From Jiella pelagia (GTDB lineage Bacteria; Pseudomonadota; Alphaproteobacteria; Rhizobiales; Rhizobiaceae): 64,000 nucleotides of DNA. A program made the translations under genes and the position numbers. Below, one piece after another: positions 51,613 to 61,498 of this stretch. The stretch is taken from contig NZ_CP114029.1 in assembly GCF_026898155.1 (NCBI RefSeq), positions 2,894,001-2,958,000 on the forward strand, read 5' to 3'. The number at the start of each line of letters is the position of its first letter. The first letter of the stretch is position 1. A model generated the notes under the pieces. It was not told where the DNA came from. It did not search any database and was given only the letters and a program-made list of their open reading frames with translations.

Positions 51613-52254
51613 ATGCTGCAACTCTCGACGCTGTCAGATGGGTTTCACGTGGCCTTTCCCGAGCATGATCTCGTGTCAGTGGGCGAATTTCTCGAGTGGA
51701 TGCGCGCACGGGACGGACGCTTCGAACTCGTCGATGGCCGGATCTTCCGGATGATGACGGGCGCCAAGCAGAGCCACAACGTCGTCACGGCGAACATCGT
51801 GGCGACGTTGCTGCCGCAGGCGAGGCGTTGCGGTTGTCGCACCACGTCGAGCGACACCGCCGTCAGGACGGGGCCCGGCACGATTCGCTACCCCGACGTG
51901 GTGGTCGATTGCGGGCCGAGCGATCCCGACGCACTCGAAGCATCCTGTCCGACGCTGGTCGTGGAAGTGGCGTCCCCCGGGACCTCGGCCATCGATGCGA
52001 CCGACAAGCTCGACGAATACCGGTCCCATGCCGAGATCCGGCTCATCCTCTTCGTCGATCCCGACGTCATTTCGGTCAAGCTCTACCGACGGGACAAGGA
52101 TGGCGGATGGGACGTCGAGAAATACGACGATCTCGATCAGACCATCGCACTTGCGGAGATCGGCGGATCGCTTGCCGTCGGTCAGATCTATGAAACGCTC
52201 GAACCGCAACCGCGGCCGCGGCTTCGGCTGGTGGAAGAGCGGCCCTGCCGCTGA
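51613..52254 (+). CDS. Uma2-family (DUF820) putative nuclease-like protein
   Basis: 213 residues from ATG 51613; the frame is open to 51484 and ATG 51541 is also possible. The Uma2 PD-(D/E)xK-like fold is suggested by EFLEWMRARDGRFELVDGRI, RYPDVVVDCGPSD and PTLVVEVASPGTSAIDATDK followed by KLDEYRS. Uma2 proteins are common in cyanobacteria and scattered in other phyla; their real activity is poorly known. It sits between rph and hrcA, where related genomes have none, so it looks like an acquired gene. Confidence 0.8.
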   Translation: MLQLSTLSDGFHVAFPEHDLVSVGEFLEWMRARDGRFELVDGRIFRMMTGAKQSHNVVTANIVATLLPQARRCGCRTTSSDTAVRTGPGTIRYPDVVVDCGPSDPDALEASCPTLVVEVASPGTSAIDATDKLDEYRSHAEIRLILFVDPDVISVKLYRRDKDGGWDVEKYDDLDQTIALAEIGGSLAVGQIYETLEPQPRPRLRLVEERPCR

Positions 52255-52383
52255 GGCGTCGCGAGTGTCATGTCGCCGACGGGCTGATCAGACCGCCTCT
52301 TCCGCACCGCAAAATCCGCTTGCTCTCGTGCCGCAGCCGACTACCCTCATCACCAGTACTGCGTAGAGAAGGATGAACTGCCC

Positions 52384-53615
52384 ATGACCGACGTGATCGT
52401 GCTCGGCGCCGGCATGGTGGGGGTGGGCGCAGCGCTCGCTCTGCAGGCTGAGGGGAAGGACGTCGTCATCCTCGACCGCCAGCCGCAGTTTGCCGGCGAG
52501 ACGAGCTATGGCAATGCCGGCATCATCCAGGCGGAAGCCGTCGAGCCCTATGCCATGCCGACGGACATCCCCTCGCTGATCGCCATCGCGCTGAAGCGCA
52601 CCAACGACGTCGAATGGAGCTTCGAGGCGGTCTCCTCGGAGGTCAAGAACCTCTTCAGCTATTTTCGCCATTCTCAGCCGAACAGCCTGCACCGCATCGC
52701 CGCCACCTACAGCGTCCTGATCCGCCGCTCGCGGGAGGACCATGCCCCTCACATCGCAGACGCCGGGGCGGACGATCTGATCCGCAAGGACGGTTTCCAT
52801 CAGGCCTGGCGCGACGAGGCGAAACTGGCGGAAGCCGTCGCCAAGGCCGAGCGGGTCGGCCGCGAATACGGCGTCGGCTTCGAGGCGCTCGACGCCAACG
52901 GCCTGATGGAGGCCGAGCCGGCGCTGAGGCCCGGCTATGCCGGGGCGATCCTCTGGGGGATTCCTGGTGCTGTTCGAGCCCCGGCGATCTCACCCGCGCC
53001 TATGGCGAACTCTTCCTCTCGCGCGGCGGCAAGCTGATCGAAGGCGACGCCGAAACTCTCGCAGAAGACGGCGCCGGCTGGCGTGTCGACAGCGCCGAGG
53101 GGAGGATCGCGGCCAAGGACGTCGTCGTCTGTCTCGGCGCCTGGTCGCCGAAGCTTCTGAAGCGGTTTGGCTACAGGATCCCGATGATCGAAAAGCGCGG
53201 CTATCACCAGCACTACCAAAACAACCCTTTGGACAAGCCGCTGATGGACGCGTCGGTGGGGGCGGTGTTCGTGCCGATGAAGCTCGGCATGCGCATCACC
53301 ACCGGCGCCGAACTCACCGCCATGACCGCCACCCAGAACCTGCGCCAGCTGGAAAAGGCCGAGGCGGGGGCGCGAAAGGTGCTCGACTTCGGCGGGCCGG
53401 TGGAGAACCGGCCCTGGCACGGCACCCGCCCCTGCATGCCGGACATGCTGCCCGTCGTCGGCAAGGCGCCGCGGCATGACGGCTTGTGGTTCGATTTCGG
53501 TCACGGCCACCAAGGTTTTACCCTCGGACCGACGACCGGCGCGCTGATCGCCGATCTGATGGCCGGCAAGGCCGACCCGCTGCTCGCCGCCCTCTCGCCG
53601 GCGCGCTTTTCGTGA
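52384..53615 (+). CDS. FAD-dependent amino-acid oxidoreductase, DadA-like (one homopolymer frameshift)
   Basis: 410 residues after correction. The N-terminal FAD-binding motif is VLGAGMVGVGAALALQAEGK; the C-terminal part has GTRPCMPDMLPVVGKAP and FGHGHQGFTLGPTTG, as in D-amino-acid dehydrogenases and glycine oxidases. The frame breaks at the G run 52955-52959. One more G (six) gives GAILWGDSWCCSSPGDLTRA and a single frame. This is a missing base in a homopolymer, unlike the GAGCTC sites. It lies between rph and hrcA together with the Uma2 gene. The substrate is unknown. Confidence 0.83.
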
Positions 53616-53736
53616 GCCGAAGGGGCGGCGACGCCGCTTTCCGCTGCCCCTGCCGCCCGCGACGTTGCGCACGGCTTTCATCCGCCCGGATGCGGTCTTA
53701 TAATAACGCCATGGCTCACCCTTCATTTCGCCTTTC

Positions 53737-54838
53737 ATGATGTCCGTCAGCGACTTCGCCCGCATCCAGGTTCCGCCGCTCGACGAGCGCGCCCGCGAGA
53801 TCTTCCGGCTGATCGTCGAAAGCTATCTCGACCAGGGCGAGCCCGTCGGCTCGCGCATGCTGTCGAAGCTTCTGACGTCGTCGCTGTCGCCGGCCTCGGT
53901 GCGCAACGTCATGAGCGATCTCGAAGCGCTCGGCCTGATCTATTCGCCGCACATCTCGGCCGGGCGGATGCCGACGGAGATCGGCCTGCGCTTCTTCGTC
54001 GACGCATTCCTGGAGGTCGGTGATCTCGCCTCGTCCGAGCGGGACGAGATCGAGGAGAAGGTGCGCCTCGTCGGCGACGGGCGCGGGGTCGAGAACCTTC
54101 TCACCGAGGCGAGCAACCTGTTGTCCGGCCTGTCGCGCGGCGCCGGCATCGTGGTCACGTCGAAGTCGGACCTGCGGCTGAAGCACATCGAGTTCATCCG
54201 CCTCGAGCCGACCAAGGGCCTCGCCGTCCTCGTCGGCGAGAATGGCGAGGTGGAGAATCGCATCTTCGACCTGCCGGCGGGGGTCACCGCCTCGCAGCTG
54301 GTGGAGGCGGGCAACTTCCTCAACGCCCATGTCGTCGGCCGCACCCTCGGCGAGGCGCGCACGCGCATCGCCGCACTGAAAGTCGACACGGCGACCGCGC
54401 TCGATCTCCTGTCCCAGGCGCTCGTCGATCAGGGCCTCGCCATCTGGTCGGGCGCTTCGGCCGGACAGCCGGCGCAGCTGATCGTCCGGGGGCGGGCGAA
54501 CCTTCTGGAAAACATCTCCGCTTCCGAGGACATCGAGCGCCTGCGCCTGCTCTTCGACGATCTCGAGACGAAGAACGGCATGATCGAGCCTCCTGGGCCT
54601 TGCCGAGGGCGGCAATGGCGTGCGGATCTTCATCGGCTCGGAGAACAAGCTGTTCTCGCTCTCCGGCTCGTCGCTCATCGTCGCGCCCTACAAGGGCGGC
54701 GCCGAGAGCGTCGTCGGCGCCGTCGGGGTCATCGGCCCGACGCGGCTGAACTATCGGCGCGTCGTGCCCATGGTGGACTACACCGCCCGCATCGTCTCGC
54801 GGCTGTTGCAGCGGAAGGCGGCCGAAGGCGAGGCTTGA
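53737..54838 (+). CDS. hrcA: Heat-inducible transcription repressor HrcA (one apparent frameshift)
   Basis: 366 residues after correction. An N-terminal winged helix ([38 protein letters not shown]) is followed by the GAF-like HrcA domain. The frame breaks at GAGCCTC 54586-54592; as GAGCTC it reads [20 protein letters not shown] and goes on to [20 protein letters not shown]. HrcA represses groESL or related heat-shock operons through CIRCE elements. I see no CIRCE in this window. The start is one of two adjacent ATG-type codons at 53737. Confidence 0.92.
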
Positions 54839-55012
54839 TTTTCGTGCCCGTCAATTCGATATGCCGCTCCAATAACGCATTCGTGCATCGGTCTTCTCCG
54901 CAGTCCCGACGGACGGCGGGCGGGCCGATCATGCCTTGGCGGTTGAATGGTCGATGGTTGCCGCGGTCCTTTGGCTGGATGGCGCCGCCGACGCGAACGG
55001 AATGAAAGAGGG

Positions 55013-55724
55013 ATGATGAGCGAGACCGGCAAAACCGAGGGCGAGACCCACGACACCGACGTCACCGAGAATGCCGCCACCGAGGGTGGTGCGGCCTCCG
55101 AAACGGGCCAGCCGCAATCCTCCAACTGGGGCGCCGGTGCGGCCTATGAGGAAACGGTGGGAGATGCGGCGGAAACCGGCCGCAGCGACGAGGCCGAAAG
55201 GATCGCGGCGCTCGAAGCCGAGAATGCCGACGTCAAGGATCGGCTCCTGCGGCTTGCCGCCGACATGGAAAATCTGCGCCGGCGCACCGAGCGCGAGGTC
55301 AAGGACGCCCGCACCTATGCCGTCACCAGCTTTGCCCGCGAGATGCTGTCGGTCGCCGACAATCTTTCGCGGGCGCTCGATGCGGTGCCGGAAGAGCATC
55401 GCGCCGACGAGAGCCTCCGGCCTGAAGGCGCTGATCGAAGGCGTCGACATGACCGAAAAGGGCCTGCTTGCGACGCTCGAAAAGCACGGCGTCAGGAAGC
55501 TCGAGCCGGAAGGCCAGCGCTTTGATCCGAACTTCCACCAGGCGATGTTCGAGATCCCCAATCCGGAGGTGCCGAACGGCACGGTGCTGCAGGTCGTCCA
55601 GGCCGGCTACGCCATCGGCGACCGGGTACTGAGGCCGGCCATGGTCGGGGTCTCCAAGGGCGGGCCGAAGGCCGCGCCCGCAGAGGCCAAGGGCGCCGAG
55701 GCGGAGGCCCGCGCCGGGCAATAG
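55013..55724 (+). CDS. grpE: GrpE nucleotide exchange factor for DnaK (one apparent frameshift)
   Basis: 236 residues after correction, from ATG 55013 or 55016 (AAAGAGGG upstream). An acidic N-terminus precedes the long coiled-coil ([40 protein letters not shown]), then the GrpE head ([40 protein letters not shown]). The frame breaks at GAGCCTC 55411-55417; as GAGCTC it reads [20 protein letters not shown]. It releases ADP from DnaK. It follows hrcA as in other Alphaproteobacteria and ends in a strong terminator. Confidence 0.93.
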
Positions 55725-55781
55725 CCGGGCGCGGTTATCCCCGCTGTTATCCAGAGGTTTTCGTCTAATCCAAGCCGATGA

Positions 55782-55806
55782 GAAGCCGCCCCCTTCGGGC
55801 GGCTTC
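55782..55806 (+). terminator. Intrinsic terminator after grpE
   Basis: GAAGCCGCCC (55782-55791) pairs perfectly with GGGCGGCTTC (55797-55806) over a 5-base CCTTC loop, followed by TTTGCTTTG. It lies 58 bases after the grpE stop and before dnaB. Confidence 0.85.
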
Positions 55807-55880
55807 TTTGCTTTGTAGCGAATCGGGCGATGGTGTAGGCCATCCGCTTTCGGGCGTTTTGTGAAAAGGATGCGACGGCG

Positions 55881-57368
55881 ATGGCGGAGCCTGCGCGCAA
55901 ATTCGAGGAAGAGGCGGCGATCTATCGCGAGGCCCCGGCCAACATCGAGGCCGAGCAGGCGCTGATCGGCGCGATCCTCGTCAACAACGACGCCTATTAC
56001 GTCGTCCACGACTTCCTCAAGCCCGACCATTTCTTCGAGCCGATCCACAAGGAGATCTTCGAAAAGACCTCCGAGATGATCCGGATGGGCAAGATCGCCA
56101 ATCCGGTGACGATCAAGACGTTCCTGAAGGCGAACGACAAGATCGGCGAGATGACCCTCGCGCAGTATCTTGCGCGGCTCGCGGCCGAAGCGACGACGAT
56201 CATCAACACGCTCGACTACGGCCGGGCGGTCTACGATCTGGCGCTGCGCCGCTCGCTGATCGGCATCGGCGAGGAGATGGTCAACCTCGCCTATGACGCG
56301 CCGCTCGACATGGAGCCGAAGAACCAGATCGAGGAGGCCGAGCGCCGGCTCTTCACCCTGGCCGAAACCGGCCGCTACGACGGCGGCTTCCAGTCCTTCA
56401 CCGACGCCGTCACGCTTGCCGTGCAGATGGCGACGGCGGCGAAGGACCGCGACGGCGGGCTCTCCGGCGTGTCCAGCGGCATCATGGCAATGGACCGCAG
56501 CATGGGCGGCCTGCAGCCGTCCGACCTGATCATCCTTGCCGGCCGCCCGGCCATGGGCAAGACCTCGCTCGCTACCAACATTGCCTTCAACATCGCCGCG
56601 GCCTACGAGCCGGCCGAGCAGGCCGACGGCTCGTTCAAGGCCAAGAACGGCGGCGTCGTCGGCTTCTTCTCGCTCGAAATGTCGGCCGAGCAGCTGGCGA
56701 CGCGCATCATCTCCGAGCAGACCGAGATCTCTTCTTCGAAAATTCGCCGTGGCCAGATCAACGACCAGGAGCTGACCAAGCTGATCGCCTGTTCCGAAAT
56801 GATGCAGCGCCTGCCGCTCTACATCGACCAGACCGGCGGCATCTCGATCGCCCAGCTTTCCGCCCGTGCCCGGCGGCTGAAGCGCCAGCGCGGCCTCGAC
56901 GTCATGGTGATCGACTACGTCCAGCTGATGCAGGGCTCGTCCAAGGCCTCCGCCCAGAACCGCGTCCAGGAGATCACCGAGATCACCACCGGCCTCAAAG
57001 CGCTGGCAAAAGAGCTGCAGGTGCCGATCATCGCCCTGTCGCAGCTGTCGCGCCAGGTCGAATCGCGCGAAGACAAGCGCCCGCAATTGTCGGACCTGCG
57101 CGAATCCGGCTCGATCGAGCAGGACGCCGACGTCGTCATGTTCGTCTATCGCGACGAATACTACCTCGCCAACCGCGAGCCGAAGCCCGGCACCGACGAG
57201 CATCTGAAATGGGAGCAGGCGCTGAACGACGCGCGCGGCAAGGCCGAGGTGATCATCGCCAAGCAGCGCCACGGCCCGACCGCGACCATCCCGCTCGCCT
57301 TCCAGGCCGAATACACCCGCTTCACCGACCTCGCCGAGGACGCCTATCTGCCGGAACGGTTCGAGTAG
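55881..57368 (+). CDS. dnaB: Replicative DNA helicase DnaB
   Basis: 495 residues. N-terminal domain: NIEAEQALIGAILVNNDAYY and HFFEPIHKEIFEKTSEMIRM. RecA-like motor: Walker A LAGRPAMGKTSLATNIAF, FFSLEMSAEQLATRI, Walker B LDVMVIDYVQLMQGS, and ALSQLSRQVESREDKRPQLS followed by DLRESGSIEQDAD. Hexameric 5'-3' helicase at the replication fork. No intein or frameshift is seen. Confidence 0.97.
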   Translation: MAEPARKFEEEAAIYREAPANIEAEQALIGAILVNNDAYYVVHDFLKPDHFFEPIHKEIFEKTSEMIRMGKIANPVTIKTFLKANDKIGEMTLAQYLARLAAEATTIINTLDYGRAVYDLALRRSLIGIGEEMVNLAYDAPLDMEPKNQIEEAERRLFTLAETGRYDGGFQSFTDAVTLAVQMATAAKDRDGGLSGVSSGIMAMDRSMGGLQPSDLIILAGRPAMGKTSLATNIAFNIAAAYEPAEQADGSFKAKNGGVVGFFSLEMSAEQLATRIISEQTEISSSKIRRGQINDQELTKLIACSEMMQRLPLYIDQTGGISIAQLSARARRLKRQRGLDVMVIDYVQLMQGSSKASAQNRVQEITEITTGLKALAKELQVPIIALSQLSRQVESREDKRPQLSDLRESGSIEQDADVVMFVYRDEYYLANREPKPGTDEHLKWEQALNDARGKAEVIIAKQRHGPTATIPLAFQAEYTRFTDLAEDAYLPERFE

Positions 57369-57582
57369 GGACGGCCGAGGTCAGGCAGCCGCTCTCTCGA
57401 GGCAGCACATTCTACGGACCGCCACGGCAGAATATCGCGGCGAGACGTGTGGATAGGAGTTTTGCGCCTGCCGAGTGCCGCATATGGGTTGGCGGTGGCC
57501 GCGCCTCTTCTGCTACGCTCGCCCTAACGATCGGGCAGGGGAGGCGCCGGGTCTCAGGCAATCCCATCCGACGGGGCACATC

Positions 57583-58767
57583 ATGGCAGCACCGAGCGCA
57601 TCGGCGTCTTCAAACTCCCGCATGCCGCGGGTCACCATCGATACCGAGGCGCTGAAGGCCAACTGGCGGACGCTGGACGCCCTCAACGGCAAGGCCCGGA
57701 CCGGCGCGGCCGTGAAGGCCGACGGCTACGGCCTCGGCGCGGCGCGGGTTGCCGAAGCGCTGTTCGACGCCGGCTGCCGGGATTTCTTCGTCGCCTGGGT
57801 GGAAGAGGGCGTGTCGCTGCGCGCGGCGCTCGACGGTGCGGGCAGGCGCGACGCGCGGATCTACGTGCTGCAGGGTCTCGCGCTTGCCGACGTGCCGGCC
57901 TTCATCGAGGCGCGGCTGATCCCCGTCCTGTCGAACCTTGCCGAAATCGCCGCATGGGGTGAAGGGCTGGAGCGCGCCGGCCGCAGCGCCCCCGCGGCGC
58001 TGCAGTTCGAGACCGGCATGAACCGGCTCGGCCTCGACGCGGCCGAGATCCCGATCGTCAAGGCGGCGGAGGCGGGCGGCGCCCTCGACATTCGCCTCCT
58101 CATGAGCCATCTCGCCAGCGCCGACGAGGGCACGGAGCAGCGCGAGGCGCAGCGCCGGCAGTTTGTGGCGATCTGCGAGCATTTTGCGGGCGTCGACCGT
58201 TCGCTGGCCAATTCGGCCGGTTCGTTTCTCGGCCCCGATTACGCCTTCTACCTCACCCGCCCCGGCATCGCGCTCTATGGCGGCCGCGCCGGCGCGCCCT
58301 CCGACGGCAGGCTGAAACCGGTCGCGACGCTCACCGCCGCCATCCTGCAGGTCCGCACCGCGAAGGCCGGCGAGGCGGCGGGCTACGGTGCCGCCGCCAA
58401 GCTCACCCGCGACACCCGCATCGCCACCGTCGGCCTCGGCTATGCCGACGGCTACCCCCGCGCCGCCTCCGGCGCCGGCGTGCCGCTGCGCGAGACGCGG
58501 CCCGGCGCGATGGCCTTCGTCGCCGGGCATCACGTGCCGGTGCTCGGCCGTGTGTCGATGGACCTGACGCTGCTCGACGTCACGGATGTGCCCGCCGATC
58601 TTGTGGAGCCGGGGGCGCGGGCGGAGTTCTTCGGGGCGAACGTCGCGATCGACGCGGTGGCCGATGCGGCGGGCACTATCGCGTATGAGTTGTTGACGGG
58701 GCTGGGGAGACGTATCTTCCGAACCGAACTGCGAGATGAAACATCTGAGCCGGGCCTTGGCGATTGA
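57583..58767 (+). CDS. alr: Alanine racemase
   Basis: 394 residues from ATG 57583; the frame is open to 57475. PLP-dependent racemase supplying D-alanine for peptidoglycan. The PLP lysine is in GAAVKADGYGLGAARVAEAL (about residue 46), and the catalytic tyrosine region fits AGYGAAAKLTRDTRIATVGL followed by GYADGYPR. ETGMNRLGLDAAE and LGRVSMDLTLLDVTDVP are also typical. It follows dnaB, as in many Alphaproteobacteria. Confidence 0.95.
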   Translation: MAAPSASASSNSRMPRVTIDTEALKANWRTLDALNGKARTGAAVKADGYGLGAARVAEALFDAGCRDFFVAWVEEGVSLRAALDGAGRRDARIYVLQGLALADVPAFIEARLIPVLSNLAEIAAWGEGLERAGRSAPAALQFETGMNRLGLDAAEIPIVKAAEAGGALDIRLLMSHLASADEGTEQREAQRRQFVAICEHFAGVDRSLANSAGSFLGPDYAFYLTRPGIALYGGRAGAPSDGRLKPVATLTAAILQVRTAKAGEAAGYGAAAKLTRDTRIATVGLGYADGYPRAASGAGVPLRETRPGAMAFVAGHHVPVLGRVSMDLTLLDVTDVPADLVEPGARAEFFGANVAIDAVADAAGTIAYELLTGLGRRIFRTELRDETSEPGLGD

Positions 58768-58786
58768 AAAATCTCTGTTGCGTCAG

Positions 58787-59338
58787 CTATTCAGAAGTTT
58801 TCGGGGGAACCGCACGCCGAATGGTGTTTATCACATGTGCCCTAACAGGTTCACATAAAACCTCCCTATCCTTGAAAAATTTGGAGAATTCCGGTTTGCT
58901 GGCCGCATCCTTGTCGTAATAGAGTGTGTTGCAAGAGGAGAAAATCATTTCAAAATTTTGTCGTTTTTCGCGGTTCATCGCGCCAAGCGTGAACCCGACA
59001 TAAATCGATGAGACAAAACCAATCACAAGAAAAGAAATAGAGAGATTGTTTTTTGTCTCAACCCCGAATAGGTATAATGATAATCCGGCGAGTATACTTA
59101 GCGCCGCAGGTATTATATCGCCCACTGCCGATACGCGACTGTTCCCGCCGGAATAACCGGCAACTATACCAAGAAGGCAAACGCTCAATAGCGGGATTGA
59201 GATTCCAATCAATCCTCTTAAATATACGAATCTTATAGACAGAAAATCTGTGGCTACGATCAGAAATATTATCAATGTCGAAATGATCAGGCAATAAAAT
59301 AAAATATTCTGAGACTGCCCGATTAGTAGCTCTGTCAT
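58787..59338 (-). CDS. Hypothetical four-helix membrane protein in AT-rich island
   Basis: 183 residues from ATG 59338 (192 from 59362). There are about five hydrophobic segments in the first 130 residues (NILFYCLIISTLIIFLIVAT, GISIPLLSVCLLGIVAG, ISFLVIGFVSSIYVGFTLGA) and a charged C-terminal tail (KRQNFEMIFSSC and onward). Base composition is far more AT-rich than the neighbouring alr, a sign of horizontal transfer. I recognise no family. Confidence 0.65.
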   Translation of the reverse strand: MTELLIGQSQNILFYCLIISTLIIFLIVATDFLSIRFVYLRGLIGISIPLLSVCLLGIVAGYSGGNSRVSAVGDIIPAALSILAGLSLYLFGVETKNNLSISFLVIGFVSSIYVGFTLGAMNREKRQNFEMIFSSCNTLYYDKDAASKPEFSKFFKDREVLCEPVRAHVINTIRRAVPPKTSE

Positions 59339-59368
59339 GGGCGTAATCCGCTCCCCTGGCAAAAGAGA

Positions 59369-59503
59369 TTATTTTAGACCATACGCGTCGATATTTTTTG
59401 CGACCGGATAGATGTTTTTGAGCACAGCATCGGGTATAAGGCGCATGCTTGATGCTGCGGATCCATTATAGTATTGATATAATTGTTGGTCATTTTTTTT
59501 CAT
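59369..59503 (-). CDS. Possible small protein, AT-rich island
   Basis: 44 residues (MKKNDQQLYQYYNGSAASSM, ending NIDAYGLK) from ATG 59503. It lies between the membrane gene and the IS element on the same strand. If the IS is taken out at the GCCCG repeat, the upstream gene would end two residues later and this ATG would follow seven bases after its stop, giving a compact three-gene operon. No family is recognised. Confidence 0.4.
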   Translation of the reverse strand: MKKNDQQLYQYYNGSAASSMRLIPDAVLKNIYPVAKNIDAYGLK

Positions 59504-59524
59504 CAAATCTTTAATAGTCGCCCG

Positions 59525-61048
59525 TGAAGAATGTTCCCTAAGCGGCGGCGGCGGTTTGGCGGGTGCCGAATAGGCTGATGATCGCAATCTGGATGAAGGC
59601 GACAAAAAGCTTCAGCCAGGCGAGGATGCGGCGGAAGTTGTAGCCGACGGCGGCGAGGACGGCGTTGGCGGCGTCGCCGATGCGGTGGGCCAGATGATTG
59701 CGGCCCATTCGGTGATCGGCCTTGAGGTGCCCGATGACGGGTTCGACGGCCGCCCGCCTTCGCATCTCGCGGCGGATTGCCTCGGTCATGCCGCGTTTCT
59801 GGCCCGAGGTGTAGACCTTGAGGCGATGGCTTTGAGGGGCGTTGTGGCCCTTGTAGCCGGCGTCCGCGATGATCCTCGTGAGGGTCGCGCCGACCTGGCG
59901 CTCGATGGCGGGAATGACGGTGGCCAGTGTGTGCCCGTCGTACGGTTTCCCGGGCAGCGCCGCGACATGGGTGACGAACTGGCCGCCCTTCGAGCGCTTC
60001 AGCGTGGTGGCGACGCAGACCTTGACGCCGAACTCGTAGGGCCGGTGGGCTTTTCCCTTGCCGATGCATTCGACCTCGGGCGCATGCAGGCTGAAGACCC
60101 TGAGATCGGCGTCTTTCGGCTGTCCCCTGACGGGGTTGAGATTGCGGTTGCCGGCATGGACCCTGCGGGCCAGCATCAGCTCATGGGCGGTGGCGGCTTC
60201 GAGCTCCAGGTCGCCCTTGGTCTTCCTGACGATGTCGCGGATGACCCGGCCGAGATAGGTCCTGAGGGTTCTCAGCGCCTTGTTCGCACGCTTGAACTGC
60301 TTGGCATGGGCGTAACGCTGCTGCTTGATCAGGGCGAACTTGCCGACCCGCTCATAGGACTGGCGCAGATCGATCCCCAGCGTCTTGGCCAAGCGCACCA
60401 GGCGCTCGCGCGAGCGCTGCATCAGCTTGGCATCGGTCGGATGGGCGACGGCCTTGGGCTGCACGGTCGTGTCGACGATGGCCTTGGTGAAGTCGGCGGG
60501 CCTGGCCGCGCCGGTGCGCGTCGCCGTGGCGAGGCTCTCCTGCAGAAGCGCGTTCAACCTCTCTTCGCCCATCCGCTGGCGCCAGCGCGTCATCGAGGAT
60601 CGGTCGAAGGGCAGCCTGTGGCAGAAGAATTCCTCGCCGCAGAACAGTTGATAATAGGGGTTCTCCAGCCAGCGATCGCACAGTGCCTCGTCGGACAAAT
60701 CGTGCATCGCCTTCAGGATCGCCAGCCCGGCCATCAGCCGGGTCGCCAGCGGCGGATGGCCGGGCGCGTCCGTGTAGACCGCGCCGAGCCGCTCTTCGAG
60801 AAATTGCCAGTCGATCGCCCGGCCGAGCCTGGCGAGAGCGTGGTTCGTGTCGACGATCTGGTCGAGCCGGGCCCGGAACATGTCCGTCTGCCCGCTGTCC
60901 CGCCGCTCCTTCGGACGCATCCCGACGCTCCCGATTCATGGACCCGAAAGCCATGGAATCACGCCAGCCGCCGCAACGCAATTTGCAAGTTTCTCAGCCC
61001 ACAGACGGCTGAAACTGGCAGAAATCAATTCTTCCCTGAAGCTGATCA
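59525..61048 (-). mobile_element. IS5-family insertion sequence, ends not certain
   Basis: GC-rich element about 1.5 kb long inside an AT-rich island. It carries one transposase gene. A 5-base direct repeat GCCCG flanks it at 59520-59524 and 61049-61053 and may be the target duplication. However, I could not find convincing terminal inverted repeats at these points, so the limits are provisional. It contains an uninterrupted GAGCTC (60201-60206). Confidence 0.65.
59538..60920 (-). CDS. IS5-family transposase
   Basis: 460 residues. N-terminal part: RARLDQIVDTNHALARLGRA and FCGEEFFCHRLPFDRSSMTR, then WRQRMGEERLNALL. DDE catalytic core: first Asp in KAIVDTTVQPKAVAHPTDAK, second in RIIADAGYKGHNAPQ, and the Glu in RRRAAVEPVIGHLKADHRMG. 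The C-terminus has AANAVLAAVGYNFRRILAWL. It is full length and uninterrupted, so the element is probably active or recently inserted. Confidence 0.92.
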   Translation of the reverse strand: MRPKERRDSGQTDMFRARLDQIVDTNHALARLGRAIDWQFLEERLGAVYTDAPGHPPLATRLMAGLAILKAMHDLSDEALCDRWLENPYYQLFCGEEFFCHRLPFDRSSMTRWRQRMGEERLNALLQESLATATRTGAARPADFTKAIVDTTVQPKAVAHPTDAKLMQRSRERLVRLAKTLGIDLRQSYERVGKFALIKQQRYAHAKQFKRANKALRTLRTYLGRVIRDIVRKTKGDLELEAATAHELMLARRVHAGNRNLNPVRGQPKDADLRVFSLHAPEVECIGKGKAHRPYEFGVKVCVATTLKRSKGGQFVTHVAALPGKPYDGHTLATVIPAIERQVGATLTRIIADAGYKGHNAPQSHRLKVYTSGQKRGMTEAIRREMRRRAAVEPVIGHLKADHRMGRNHLAHRIGDAANAVLAAVGYNFRRILAWLKLFVAFIQIAIISLFGTRQTAAAA

Positions 61049-61498
61049 GCCCGCCATTTCAATGGCTTCGACATACTTCACGGGAGACTTAATAATGTCG
61101 AACGCTGGTGTGCCAGGATCAAGATCGATTACGCCGCCACATTTGCCATCTGACGTCTCGTCCAAGGCGCACATAAATGAGTTTAGTCCGGGATCGTAAA
61201 CAAACGTGGGAGATTCGTTTGTTTTCTTTCCACTGCTGCCATAGTATGAGTATTCATAAACATTATTCTGTTTCATGACAGATTTTGCATCGTTACCAAT
61301 TTCTATTAGACTCGGGCTTATTAATAAGTTTTCGCGAAAACATTTCAAAAGTACATCTGCAACGGGTCGTAGATTTGTTACAGACGCGTCATTCTTTTTT
61401 GCTTCAATAACAAAATTTGACGATTCATCCGCGCAGTAAGCAGCTAACGATAGTGGGGTATTAGTGCGAAAACAAGAAAGGAGGCGAATGCTAAGCAC
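61046..61498 (-). CDS. Hypothetical protein beside the IS element
   Basis: 150 residues, AT-rich. The N-terminus (LLSCFRTNTPLSLAAYCADE) may be a signal peptide. Later parts include VIDLDPGTPAFDIIKSPVKY and a final EAIEMAG. The stop at 61046 probably comes from the IS end; without the insertion the protein would end EMAGDY. No family is recognised. It may be the first gene of a small acquired operon continuing at 59503 and 59338. Confidence 0.55.
   Translation of the reverse strand: MLSIRLLSCFRTNTPLSLAAYCADESSNFVIEAKKNDASVTNLRPVADVLLKCFRENLLISPSLIEIGNDAKSVMKQNNVYEYSYYGSSGKKTNESPTFVYDPGLNSFMCALDETSDGKCGGVIDLDPGTPAFDIIKSPVKYVEAIEMAG

Noticed and set aside
57369-57582. Possible RNA gene between dnaB and alr
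   Set aside because: I found no tRNA-like cloverleaf or other recognisable RNA there or elsewhere in the window.
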